Shown here piece after piece: positions 1-6,096 of a DNA stretch of 64,000 bases; positions within the stretch are counted from its first letter, which is position 1; the number at the start of each line of letters is the position of its first letter. The DNA comes from a bacterium (GTDB lineage: Bacteria; Patescibacteriota; Microgenomatia; UBA1406; GWC2-37-13): NCBI GenBank assembly GCA_029573715.1, contig JAKQDR010000105.1, positions 1 through 64,000 of the forward strand, in the 5' to 3' direction. A program made the translations under genes and the position numbers. The notes under the pieces are model-generated. The model saw nothing but the letters and a program-made list of their open reading frames with translations, did no database searches and was not told the DNA's origin.

Positions 1-1
1 A

Positions 2-196
2 TGGGTGTCATCGGGTGGCGATGATAAAAAGCTAAGCTCCGCCAGAGGTAAGATCATTAATGCTATCATCGGGCTTGTGGTGATGGTTGCAGTGCTCACA
101 CTGGTCATACTGCTTGAACAAGTAGTATTTGGCGGCAAGGTGTGTTTGGGTATCAGCTGTCCGATTAATATGGGTGATTTGCGTATTATTCGGTAA
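2..196 (+). CDS. T4SS pilin-like protein, 5'-truncated by window edge
   Basis: The window opens inside this gene; the reading frame is open from base 2 and only about the last 64 residues are visible. They contain the W-V-S-S-G-G-D-D signature followed by a basic stretch and one hydrophobic helix (residues roughly 20-40 of the visible part), ending in a short Cys-containing tail (GKVCLGISCP). This is the C-terminal half of the two-helix VirB2/TrbC-like pilin fold common in CPR genomes. It is almost a copy of the corresponding part of the next gene (263-1168), so the two are tandem paralogues. A strong hairpin terminator follows 18 bases after the stop. The N-terminus, including any signal peptide, lies outside the window. 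Confidence 0.75.
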   Translation, partial: WVSSGGDDKKLSSARGKIINAIIGLVVMVAVLTLVILLEQVVFGGKVCLGISCPINMGDLRIIR

Positions 197-214
197 CTTA
201 AGTGAAAAAAATAC

Positions 215-249
215 AAAAACCCGTCCCGATATATATGGGGCGGGTTTTT
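215..249 (+). terminator. Rho-independent terminator after the first pilin-like gene
   Basis: A 13-bp stem (215-227 with 237-249, one G-T pair) encloses a 9-nt AT loop and ends in TTTTT. It also begins with AAAAA, so it could work in both directions. It separates the first pilin-like gene from its paralogue. Confidence 0.85.
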
Positions 250-262
250 GGTATGATGGGGT

Positions 263-1168
263 ATGCGTCTGCGCGAAATTCTATTAATCGCACTTTTCTC
301 TTTCTTCGGATTGATGTATTTGTTTGGCCCACTCAGCTCATCTGCCCATGCTACCTGCAAGTGCATTGCCTCAGACAGTGCCACGCTTGGTGGCAAGACG
401 GGCGTATGGCAAACGGTTGAAGATGGAGGCATCGCCTGTGACAGTGTGGGGAAATATAGGGAAGGCGCATTGTGTGACCCACTTACTGAATCATATATTG
501 ACTTGTGGTTTTGTGTGCCGACACTCCAAGATCTTATCGGCAGTCTTATTCGCATCATATTTTTTGTAGCGGGGATGGTGGCGCTCGTGCTCCTCCTATT
601 AGGTGGATTTGAATGGGTGTCATCCGGCGGTGATGACGGGAAGCTTAAGGCCGCGCGTGGCAAAATTATTCATGCAGTGATCGGGCTTGTTGTGATGGTT
701 TCTATTATGACACTCGTGGTGCTTATCGAACAGCTCATATTTGGCGGAAAAATATGTTTGGGCATTAGTTGCCCCTTGAATATGGGGCAATATGCGCTTA
801 TCGAAAACACCTCACCTGGTGGTCGTGCATCGTGTTTTGGGCCAGACGGATGGTTTGGATCATCAGCACAGTCAGGAGTCGCAGGCCAAGACGCCACCCC
901 CACTGCTGGGCTCACTCCCATTGGTACTGGCTCGGCCCACCTCACTCCCATAGAAACCAAAAAGCCATCACTTATCACGGCAACACCAATGGCAGGATCT
1001 CCCTCAGGAAAGTTTACTTTGCCCACAACACCTCCATCAGGGCAAACAGTCATCGTATTGCCTTACGGAGCGCTTGACGCAACAGCCACACCACCTATTG
1101 TTCTTCCGGGAAGTGGCGGTGGCGGGGGGACCGGAGTGCCTCGCCCGACTGTTCCACCGTTGGAGTAG
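263..1168 (+). CDS. T4SS pilin-like protein with long Pro/Thr-rich tail
   Basis: 301 residues. A signal-peptide-like N-terminus (about residues 1-30, ending S-A-H-A) precedes a Cys-rich segment, then two hydrophobic helices (about 90-115 and 130-152) joined by the GGFEWVSSGGDD loop typical of VirB2/TrbC-like pilins of CPR bacteria. After the second helix comes the same Cys motif as in the upstream paralogue (GKICLGISCP). The last 120 residues are an extension rich in Pro, Thr, Ser and Gly, which looks like a disordered cell-wall-spanning or surface stalk. Pilins of this family are usually 80-130 residues, so the tail is an addition. A -10-like TATGAT (252-257) lies 5 nt before the ATG. Likely an envelope protein linked to a T4SS- or conjugation-like machine; the family function in CPR is not established. 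Confidence 0.75.
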   Translation: MRLREILLIALFSFFGLMYLFGPLSSSAHATCKCIASDSATLGGKTGVWQTVEDGGIACDSVGKYREGALCDPLTESYIDLWFCVPTLQDLIGSLIRIIFFVAGMVALVLLLLGGFEWVSSGGDDGKLKAARGKIIHAVIGLVVMVSIMTLVVLIEQLIFGGKICLGISCPLNMGQYALIENTSPGGRASCFGPDGWFGSSAQSGVAGQDATPTAGLTPIGTGSAHLTPIETKKPSLITATPMAGSPSGKFTLPTTPPSGQTVIVLPYGALDATATPPIVLPGSGGGGGTGVPRPTVPPLE

Positions 1169-1225
1169 CACGTATTCTCTCACCACATATGCACCTTACT
1201 TCAGTAATCGTATTATGATGCTTAA

Positions 1226-1410
1226 TATATAGCTCACCAAACACCTTTTTCAAAAAGCGTTGAGAGTCCGGTAACACAATACGCTTTCTTAATGTACAGA
1301 GTATAAATCAGAGGACGCTCACTTAAGTGAGTATTCAAGAAGCCATGGGTTTACCCCACCGCTCACGTAAGGACGAACGTCTCTTTGAAAAGGGTGTGGT
1401 GAGCGCAATA
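1226..1410 (+). ncRNA. Structured RNA candidate, copy 1 (unknown class)
   Basis: This non-coding stretch has a paralogue at 36451-36638 with about three-quarters identity over 174 nt. A closing stem joins 1232-1254 to 1383-1404 (gctcacc with ggtgagc, then acacctttttc with gaaaagggtgt). Base changes in copy 2 keep the pairing. Inside are a conserved gtcc/ggac pairing, a hairpin ctcac/gtgag whose loop differs between copies (ttaa here), and a hairpin gacg-aa-cgtc near the 3' end. The plus strand is favoured because ATGATG, part of a -10-like TATGAT (1214-1219), is conserved just upstream of both copies. It does not match tmRNA, SRP RNA or RNase P RNA features. A 6S-like role is possible but unproven. 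Confidence 0.7.
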
Positions 1411-1492
1411 TATGGACGGATTGAATATCGTAAAAGTCGTGGGAAAACAATGCAGGATTTCACCTAATCTGGGAGTTTGCTATACTGAAGTT

Positions 1493-1918
1493 ATGCGTAT
1501 GTCACACATTCTCCATAAAGCCCGCCCTTTATGTATAGCTTTTGTGATAATTATGTTTCGCATGGCGCCGGTACATGCGCAAATTCAAGATTGGGGTTCA
1601 ACTCCGGGCCAGGATAATTATTGTGTGGTGGATGGTGTCCCTACGCTCAAGTGTTTGGAAATCGTGTATGGCAATTTACTGTATGTGTCATCGGCTGTGA
1701 TTTTGCTGGTGCTTTTTATTATGATCGTTTATGGGGGTTATACGTTTCTGACTTCAATGGGTGAATCAAGCAAAGTTCAAAAAGGCCAAAAAGTCCTCAC
1801 CTGGGCGCTCATCGGCATTGCGGTATACGCCGCAAGCTACATTATTTTGCTGGTCATAGACGTTGCGTTTATGGGAGGAGAAGGGAAGATCTTCCGTTTT
1901 GAACTGCCCGGCCCTTAG
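1493..1918 (+). CDS. T4SS pilin-like two-helix membrane protein
   Basis: 141 residues from the chosen ATG, preceded by a TATACT box at 1481-1486 with a 6-nt gap; the frame is open further upstream to 1412, but that extension runs towards the structured RNA and lacks a promoter. A signal peptide (to about residue 30, ending VHAQ) is followed by a short Cys-containing segment and two hydrophobic helices. The loop between them, YGGYTFLTSMGESSKVQKGQ, matches the VirB2/TrbC-like pilin pattern of CPR bacteria (small-residue pair, aromatic, SxG, then a basic K-x-x-K stretch). It belongs to the same family as the two upstream genes but is more distant from them and has no PT-rich tail. Likely an inner-membrane pilin subunit or a small channel-like protein. 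Confidence 0.75.
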   Translation: MRMSHILHKARPLCIAFVIIMFRMAPVHAQIQDWGSTPGQDNYCVVDGVPTLKCLEIVYGNLLYVSSAVILLVLFIMIVYGGYTFLTSMGESSKVQKGQKVLTWALIGIAVYAASYIILLVIDVAFMGGEGKIFRFELPGP

Positions 1919-2076
1919 TTTGCAGGCGTGATGCGCACTCCTTCAACAGGAACTTCATCGGGCACGGGGGAGAGCATACGCTTTGGGGTGGTTGCTCGTA
2001 CAAAAATAATAAATGCGAGAATGGCAAGGCCCGATGCGACAAGCATGATCCCGATATATCGTATAAGTTTCGACAT
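1915..2076 (-). CDS. Small single-pass membrane protein
   Basis: 53 residues from the ATG at 2076; a TTG start at 2106 would overlap the upstream glycosyltransferase. One hydrophobic helix (about residues 5-27) is followed by a short basic then Pro-rich tail. The gene lies 19 nt downstream of the glycosyltransferase on the same strand and is probably co-transcribed with it. Its stop overlaps the stop of the convergent pilin-like gene by a few bases. No family recognised; an accessory membrane subunit for the glycosyltransferase is a guess. Confidence 0.5.
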   Translation of the reverse strand: MSKLIRYIGIMLVASGLAILAFIIFVRATTPKRMLSPVPDEVPVEGVRITPAN

Positions 2077-2095
2077 AGAAGTGCGAAGTAATGGC

Positions 2096-3040
2096 TTAAC
2101 GCTCAATGTTTACTGTTTCATCAACCAGATAGAGCGGTCTACCCTGTGTTTGCGTGAATATACGTCCGATATATTCACCAATTACTCCAAGAATAACTAT
2201 TTGCACCCCCGAGAAAAAGGTGATAGAAACAAAAAGTGCCGTCCAGCCGGTCACCCAATATTCATGAGGCAATAAGAATCGGCGGATAAATGCATAAAAC
2301 ATCCCCATAAGCCCAAGCGTTGCAATAATAAATCCGAAGTAAATAACCACACGCAGTGGCTTTGTTGAAAAGGCAGTAATTCCGGTGACTGCAAAACTTA
2401 TCATTTTGCGCAGTGGATAGTGGGTAGTGCCACTGTGGCGGGGTGACCGATCGAAGCTCACATATCCGGTGAGGTAGCCACTCCACGCAACGAGCCCCCT
2501 CAAAAAGCGCGCATATTCGGGAAGATCATTCAGATAGCGCACCACCTTTTTGTCGATGAGTCGATAGTCACCTACTTCGGTAGGAATAGGTACTTCAGAC
2601 ACTTGATTAATAAACCAATAAAAGAGGCGTGCGGTGAGTCGTTTAAAGACAGATTCTTTGGTTCTGCTTTTACGATGCGCATAAACGATATGCAAGCCCT
2701 TTTGCCATGCATCGATCATCTGGTCAATGAGCTCTGGCGGATCTTGTAAATCTGCATCAATGCTCACCACGCAATCTCCTTTCGCAAAGTTGTATCCGGC
2801 AGAAAGGGCATTTTGATGGCCAAAATTGCGACTAAAGCGTACGAGCTTGATGTGTGGATTATGAGCGCATTCATCTTTAATTTCCTGAATGGTGGTATCA
2901 GTTGATCCATCATCAACAAATATGATTTCGTATCGATACTTGTCCACGGTTTGCATCAAGCGGGTGAGCAGGGGCTGAATGTTGCCCGCTTCATTAAACA
3001 CGGGAATGACAACAGAAAGGTGGAAGTCACGAGTAGTCAT
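2096..3040 (-). CDS. Polyprenyl-phosphate glycosyltransferase, GT2 (DPM1/GtrB-like)
   Basis: 314 residues from the ATG at 3040 (a GTG at 3064 is also possible). The N-terminal GT-A domain opens with LSVVIPVFNEAGNI and contains the nucleotide-binding FVDDGSTD and the metal-binding S-I-D-A-D-L-Q-D-P-P motif typical of the dolichol/undecaprenyl-phosphate mannosyl- or glucosyltransferase branch of GT2. Two C-terminal hydrophobic helices (about 225-250 and 260-290) are as in GtrB/ArnC-type enzymes. It is expected to load a sugar from an NDP-sugar onto a polyprenyl phosphate at the inner face of the membrane, supplying donors to membrane enzymes such as the GT39-type protein at 50015. The sugar cannot be predicted. 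A small membrane gene follows on the same strand. Confidence 0.88.
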   Translation of the reverse strand: MTTRDFHLSVVIPVFNEAGNIQPLLTRLMQTVDKYRYEIIFVDDGSTDTTIQEIKDECAHNPHIKLVRFSRNFGHQNALSAGYNFAKGDCVVSIDADLQDPPELIDQMIDAWQKGLHIVYAHRKSRTKESVFKRLTARLFYWFINQVSEVPIPTEVGDYRLIDKKVVRYLNDLPEYARFLRGLVAWSGYLTGYVSFDRSPRHSGTTHYPLRKMISFAVTGITAFSTKPLRVVIYFGFIIATLGLMGMFYAFIRRFLLPHEYWVTGWTALFVSITFFSGVQIVILGVIGEYIGRIFTQTQGRPLYLVDETVNIER

Positions 3041-3074
3041 AGATGATGTGCCGAAAATCCTCACACAATTATAT

Positions 3075-3147
3075 TGGTTGCGGAGCTTGGAATCGAACCA
3101 AGTCTAGGAGATTATGAGCCTCCTGTGCTACCGTACACTACCCCGCA
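3075..3147 (-). tRNA. tRNA with CAT anticodon (Met or Ile2)
   Basis: Read on the minus strand, a full cloverleaf forms: 7-bp acceptor TGCGGGG/CTCCGCA, D-arm GTGT/GCAC, anticodon stem GGAGG/TCTCC with loop CTCATAA, and T-stem CTTGG/CCAAG around TTCGATT. The CCA end is encoded (3075-3077). The anticodon CAT fits Met; the lack of a first-pair mismatch argues against an initiator. A lysidine-modified tRNA-Ile2 cannot be excluded. Confidence 0.93.
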
Positions 3148-3219
3148 TAAGGGTGATGATAAGTATACCACGTATCAAGCGCTATTCCGGCACCAGAACG
3201 CATGAGAGTCAAGATGTGG

Positions 3220-3519
3220 CTAGTTGGTGGGAGTGGGGGTTGGGGTAGGTTCCGCAGAGTTGGGCAGCACGATGACCCGCTCATTTTCCTTAATAAGCCC
3301 CAATTGATCACGCAGAAGCTTCTCGGTCTCAAATGGATCTTTGGCACGGGCCGCATCGAGTTTTAACTTTTCATTTCGTGCCTGCTCAGCTTCATAATCA
3401 GCCTTGAGCCGGTCATAAAACGGCATATTATGAAAGGTATTAGTGCCGTTTCGAATGAGGGAGGTGGCGAGTGCAAAAACCAAAAAACCCAACAATGCGT
3501 GGTGCAGCTTAATTGTCAT
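3220..3519 (-). CDS. ftsB: FtsB/DivIC-like septum formation initiator
   Basis: 99 residues from the ATG at 3519. A short basic N-terminus, one membrane helix (about 6-23), then a charged heptad-like coiled coil (about 30-75) and a C-terminal block EKLLRDQLGLIKENERVIVL that matches the conserved end of the FtsB/DivIC family, in which the coiled coil is followed by R-x-x-l-g-l-v-k-p-g-E. The tail is Pro/Thr-rich. FtsB-type proteins bridge FtsL and FtsQ in the divisome, outside the membrane. It is transcribed divergently from the FKBP gene with very short spacing. Family assignment is fairly safe; the symbol is by fold only. Confidence 0.75.
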   Translation of the reverse strand: MTIKLHHALLGFLVFALATSLIRNGTNTFHNMPFYDRLKADYEAEQARNEKLKLDAARAKDPFETEKLLRDQLGLIKENERVIVLPNSAEPTPTPTPTN

Positions 3520-3525
3520 ACAATC

Positions 3526-3563
3526 TATAGTATGATATGGGTACATGACTTTTACAAGTCATG
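3526..3563. promoter_or_regulatory. Divergent overlapping -10 region and inverted repeat before FKBP gene
   Basis: Between ftsB and the FKBP gene, TATGAT (3531-3536, plus) overlaps TACTAT (3532-3527, minus). The minus box is 7 nt from the ftsB ATG. On the plus side a perfect 8-bp inverted repeat (3544-3551 with 3556-3563) begins where a leaderless transcript would begin. It may be an operator or a 5' hairpin controlling the FKBP gene. Confidence 0.45.
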
Positions 3564-3595
3564 AGTTTTCAGTTATTTTCGTTATCTATGAATAA
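3545..3595 (+). CDS. Possible 16-codon leader ORF before FKBP gene
   Basis: An ATG 8 nt after the TATGAT box starts a 16-codon frame whose TAA (3593-3595) overlaps the preferred FKBP start at 3588. Its first codons lie in the 8-bp inverted repeat. The layout would allow translational coupling. There is no direct evidence of translation. Confidence 0.25.
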   Translation: MTFTSHEFSVIFVIYE

Positions 3596-4058
3596 ATTTA
3601 TTTTCGTTGGCGCTTTGGTGATTTTTGCAATTGCGTTATACATTTTCTTTCGTCCCGCCCCAGATACGCCCATTGTAAATTTACCCGAAGTTATGCAAGA
3701 ACCAACCGTCGAACCAACACCTGCGCTCAGTTTTGATGATGTTATCGTTGAAGATATTGTGATTGGTACGGGTGATGTTGCAGAGCCAGGTAAGCAAGTT
3801 GCTGTCCAGTATAAGGGCACCCTTCTTGATGGCACTGAGTTTGATTCATCCTACAGCCGTGATAGTGAACCGCTTGTTTTTGTGGTTGATGCCGGCCAAA
3901 TGATTCCGGGATTTGATTTTGGTGTGCAGGGCATGCGTGTCGGAGGGACGAGAAAAATAACCCTTCCTCCCGAGCTTGGATATGGTGCTCGCGAGGTCGG
4001 CTCAATACCTGCAAATTCAACTCTTGTCTTTGAGGTTGTGCTTGAAAGCGTAGAATAA
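3588..4058 (+). CDS. Membrane-anchored FKBP-type peptidyl-prolyl isomerase
   Basis: 156 residues from ATG 3588 (an in-frame ATG at 3561 is the alternative). An N-terminal membrane helix (about 3-20) and a short Pro/Thr linker lead to a single FKBP domain (about 47-156). Visible hallmarks are VQYKGTLLDGTEFDSSY, the V-x-x-G-Q-M-I-P-G-F-D motif, G-M-x-V-G-G-x-R-K-I-T-L-P, the GYG turn and the closing LVFEVVLESV. These make up the active-site pocket of the family, which catalyses cis-trans isomerisation of Xaa-Pro bonds. The single anchor predicts an extracytoplasmic location, where it could help fold the Pro-rich surface proteins seen in this window. Confidence 0.92.
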   Translation: MNKFIFVGALVIFAIALYIFFRPAPDTPIVNLPEVMQEPTVEPTPALSFDDVIVEDIVIGTGDVAEPGKQVAVQYKGTLLDGTEFDSSYSRDSEPLVFVVDAGQMIPGFDFGVQGMRVGGTRKITLPPELGYGAREVGSIPANSTLVFEVVLESVE

Positions 4059-4087
4059 GAGCAGGAGTTTATATTGTCCCGACAAAC

Positions 4088-4810
4088 ATGATTCGCATAC
4101 TTTCATACAATGTGCGCTATGGCAGAAAACTGAGCCAGATTCTTGCGTGGCTGCAGGAACGATATATGCAGTACGATGTGATTTGTCTTCAAGAATATCC
4201 TCAAGACAAACAAAAAGATATCAGGGGGCATTTTGCTTCACACTATCAGCATGTGTTCTCGCATGGGTTTAGTACCAAGAAAGGAAGTTTCGGACAAGTC
4301 ACTCTGTATGACACCATACGGCTGAAAACGCATGGTTCTCGAGTGTTGACACTGGGCAAAAACGCCATAGAAGACATCGTGCATGGAATAAAAGGAGAGC
4401 GTACCGCTTTGATCACTAAACTGAAAAACGGCGAAGGATCATTGTCACTCATCAATACACATCTTGCATGTCTAGCTGGCAATGGTGCGCGCCGAAAACA
4501 ACTCAAAATGATCCTTGATGAGTTAAAACATGACAAAGCTCACGCTGCAAGTGGGCAGGTGGTTGTTGGTGATTTTAATTACACATCACTGTTACGTCAG
4601 CGTTCGTTATTGAGTTTTATGACTGATCACCATTTCATTAATGCATACAAAAAAAGCACCCACCGACTTTTTTTTGTGAAGCATCAACTCGATTATGCAT
4701 TCTATCGGCAGTGTGCCATACGTAATGTTATGGTCGAACGATTAAAGTACTCAGATCACTATCCTGTTTCATTTGAAGTTCATTTTCCGCATGCTAAAAA
4801 TAACGAATAG
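4088..4810 (+). CDS. Endonuclease/exonuclease/phosphatase family protein
   Basis: 240 residues with the motifs of the EEP (DNase I/ExoIII-like) superfamily in order: LSYNVRYG (substrate Asn), C-L-Q-E-Y (metal-binding Glu), INTHLAC, VVGDFNY (Asp/Asn pair) and YSDHYPVSF (catalytic Asp-His). There is no signal peptide or membrane segment. Members cleave phosphodiester bonds in nucleic acids, lipids or inositol phosphates, so the substrate is not predictable. It differs from the clear exonuclease III at 37772. The 3' end overlaps the smpB start by 20 nt, suggesting co-transcription with smpB. Confidence 0.8.
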   Translation: MIRILSYNVRYGRKLSQILAWLQERYMQYDVICLQEYPQDKQKDIRGHFASHYQHVFSHGFSTKKGSFGQVTLYDTIRLKTHGSRVLTLGKNAIEDIVHGIKGERTALITKLKNGEGSLSLINTHLACLAGNGARRKQLKMILDELKHDKAHAASGQVVVGDFNYTSLLRQRSLLSFMTDHHFINAYKKSTHRLFFVKHQLDYAFYRQCAIRNVMVERLKYSDHYPVSFEVHFPHAKNNE

Positions 4811-5243
4811 AAAATATTTTCATACCTATCAAGAGATTGAGACGATGGAGGCGGGGATAGCACTGCTTGGATCTGAAGTGAAACAAATAAAATCGGGCAA
4901 TGTAAAGCTTGAAGATTCTTTCGTGAAGATTCTTGATGATGGAGTCTATCTGATCAATGCTGAAATTCCAAACTACAAGTTTTCGTTCCCGCAAGGATAT
5001 GATCCGCGCAGATCAAGGCGCCTGCTTTTGCATAAGAAGCAGATACTACGACTGGTGATGAAGATGAGGCGAGGAGGAAACCATACGCTTGCGCCAAAAT
5101 CATGCTACACCAAAGGTCAACTCATAAAGATAGAGGTGGGACTTGTTCGTGGCCGAAAAGATATTGAACGAAAAGTCATACAGAAAAGACGTGAGGTTGC
5201 ACGTAGTCAGCAAATGGAAGCGCGAGAAGCTATGAAAGGATGA
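4791..5243 (+). CDS. smpB: SsrA-binding protein SmpB
   Basis: 150 residues from the ATG at 4791; an upstream in-frame ATG at 4773 would lengthen the overlap with the preceding gene. SmpB hallmarks are the N-terminal N-R-K-Y-F-H-x-Y-x-I, the G-I-x-L-x-G-S-E-V-K-x-I block, N-A-x-I, the R-S-R-R-L-L-L-H-K-K-Q-I segment and the basic G-R-G-K-K-like tail G-L-V-R-G-R-K-D with a long helical C-terminus. It binds tmRNA and brings it to stalled ribosomes in trans-translation. Its RNA partner, ssrA, begins 30 nt downstream, so the protein and RNA partners lie side by side, with the RNA on its own promoter. Confidence 0.96.
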   Translation: MLKITNRKYFHTYQEIETMEAGIALLGSEVKQIKSGNVKLEDSFVKILDDGVYLINAEIPNYKFSFPQGYDPRRSRRLLLHKKQILRLVMKMRRGGNHTLAPKSCYTKGQLIKIEVGLVRGRKDIERKVIQKRREVARSQQMEAREAMKG

Positions 5244-5254
5244 ACAGAGCCTGC

Positions 5255-5260
5255 TATAAT
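5255..5260 (+). promoter_or_regulatory. -10 box of the tmRNA gene
   Basis: A perfect TATAAT ends 12 nt before the first base of the mature tmRNA acceptor stem (5273), so transcription should start a few bases upstream of the mature 5' end. Confidence 0.75.
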
Positions 5261-5272
5261 ACGCATACAAAC

Positions 5273-5696
5273 GGGGATGACAGGCTTCGACGGAAAGCAC
5301 TTTTACATGCTGGTACAGGCGCATCTATGCGCAACTAGAAAATCTTAATTGCAACTTCATTTGAAGACGCAGTTGCTGATCTCAAGGCCTTTGCTGCAGA
5401 AATTGTGGGCGCTCAATACGCACGCAACTATGCATACGCAGCATAATGCTGGGTACTAAAGACTTGAGCATTAGACGGATATACCAAGTTCCCTCGTCGT
5501 GTAGGTATATCTGAAAACCAAGGCGGGGTGCGACGTCGTAAGGTTTGTTGGATGTAGCGACGCCTAAGATACAAACAACCCTCTCATACAAGGTGTGGTG
5601 ATGTGCCATGATGGGAGGTATCAAACATCATCTTATCCTGTACAAAACGGCATATAAGGCACTTTTCGGACCCGGGTTCAAATCCCGGCATCTCCA
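5273..5696 (+). ncRNA. ssrA: Transfer-messenger RNA (tmRNA)
   Basis: The 5' end GGGGATG pairs with CATCTCC at 5689-5695 to make the acceptor stem. The T-arm CCGGG/CCCGG around TTCAAAT is intact. The 5' half has the conserved GACAGGCTTCGACGG. CCA is not encoded. A tag frame runs 5351-5443 before TAA: starting at GCA (preceded by TAATT, like the TAGTC before the E. coli resume codon) it gives 31 residues ending ARNYAYAA, which is long for a tag. The 3' end is the insertion point of a GIY-YIG element. It works with SmpB, encoded directly upstream, to rescue stalled ribosomes. Confidence 0.96.
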
Positions 5697-5698
5697 CA
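5680..5698 (+). repeat. Left 19-bp direct repeat (tmRNA 3' end)
   Basis: The last 17 nt of tmRNA (3' strand of the T-stem and acceptor) plus 2 nt. It is identical to 6078-6096. This is the arrangement left by site-specific insertion into a tRNA or tmRNA 3' end. Confidence 0.9.
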
Positions 5699-5740
5699 TT
5701 CTACTAAAATACCCCCCTTTTGGGGGGTATTTTAGTAGAA
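5699..5740. terminator. Long perfect hairpin after tmRNA
   Basis: A 19-bp perfect stem (5699-5717 with 5722-5740) with a TTTT loop and a C6/G6 core next to AT-rich arms. It can act as a bidirectional terminator for tmRNA, although the 3' side ends in TAGTAGAA rather than a clean T-run. It also forms the left boundary of the mini-element. Confidence 0.7.
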
Positions 5741-5780
5741 TCAGGGAAGGCTGGGGGGCATACCCGTTTGTTTTTTCAAA

Positions 5781-6062
5781 ATGCATTTCGTATATATTCT
5801 CAAAAGCACGAAAGATCACACTCATTATATTGGCTACACAAAAGACGTCTATGGGAGACTTAAAACACATAATGCTGGCAAAGTAAGGTGTACAAAAGGA
5901 CACGCTCCATATATTTTGGTATATCGTGAAGAGCATAATAGTTTGCGGGATGCAAAGAACAGGGAGAAATACATTAAGTCACTCAAAAATACGGCTTATT
6001 TTTTGAAAAAACAACGGGTTCCCCCGATGGCTAACGTCAGCCATCGGGACTGGTCCCGATAA
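5781..6062 (+). CDS. Single-domain GIY-YIG nuclease-like protein (element-borne)
   Basis: 93 residues. The GIY-YIG signature appears as F-V-Y-I-L-K-S then HYIGYT, with the basic Arg in DVYGRLKTHNAGK, and the downstream Glu in the N-R-E-K-Y-I-K-S-L helix, so the catalytic Tyr-Tyr-Arg-Glu set looks complete. The domain covers residues 1-75; the last 20 residues are encoded by a DNA hairpin (6023-6048) and look like read-through. Small proteins of this UvrC-N/YhbQ-like group are common in CPR genomes and their role is unclear. Here the gene is the only cargo of an element between copies of the tmRNA 3' end, which hints at a homing function. No -10 box is close to the start. Confidence 0.85.
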   Translation: MHFVYILKSTKDHTHYIGYTKDVYGRLKTHNAGKVRCTKGHAPYILVYREEHNSLRDAKNREKYIKSLKNTAYFLKKQRVPPMANVSHRDWSR

Positions 6063-6076
6063 GTATTCTTATCGGG
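6023..6076. repeat. Three overlapping inverted repeats at the right end of the mini-element
   Basis: Perfect stems: 6023-6032 with 6039-6048 (10 bp), 6043-6050 with 6053-6060 (8 bp), and 6055-6063 with 6068-6076 (9 bp). Neighbouring hairpins share arms, so they cannot all form at once. They cover the end of the GIY-YIG frame and abut the right direct repeat. Confidence 0.85.
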
Positions 6077-6077
6077 G

Positions 6078-6096
6078 AAATCCCGGCATCTCCACA
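6078..6096 (+). repeat. Right 19-bp direct repeat (tmRNA 3' end copy)
   Basis: Identical over 19 nt to 5680-5698. It carries only the 3' strand of the T-stem and acceptor, with no 5' tmRNA half nearby, so it is an orphan copy of the tmRNA end. Confidence 0.9.

Larger units (their letters stand above)
5680..6096 (+). mobile_element. Mini-element with a GIY-YIG gene in the tmRNA 3' end
   Basis: A segment bounded by perfect 19-bp direct repeats of the tmRNA 3' end; repeat start to repeat start is 398 bp. It holds a 19-bp-stem hairpin at the left, one GIY-YIG gene and a run of three overlapping hairpins at the right. There is no integrase, transposase or intron core. Two readings fit: a homing-endonuclease-driven element, or a remnant of a larger integrated element. 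Repeats and gene are seen directly; mobility is inferred. Confidence 0.6.

Noticed and set aside
202-420. 72-codon frame across the terminator and pilin start
   Set aside because: It covers the terminator hairpin and overlaps the pilin-like gene in another frame; it has no promoter and no protein-like pattern.
670-1053. 127-codon antisense frame in the PT-rich pilin tail
   Set aside because: Caused by base composition of the Pro/Thr-rich coding strand; no start signals and no family.
1226-1410. Assigning the paralogous RNA to 6S RNA
   Set aside because: A long closing stem and about 180-nt length fit, but I cannot see the large central bubble with a promoter-like apical stem, and no U-rich end was found. 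I leave the class open.
1412-1492. Upstream extension of the pilin-like gene to 1412
   Set aside because: The 27 extra residues are not signal-like and begin right behind the structured RNA, while a -10 box sits 6 nt before the ATG at 1493.
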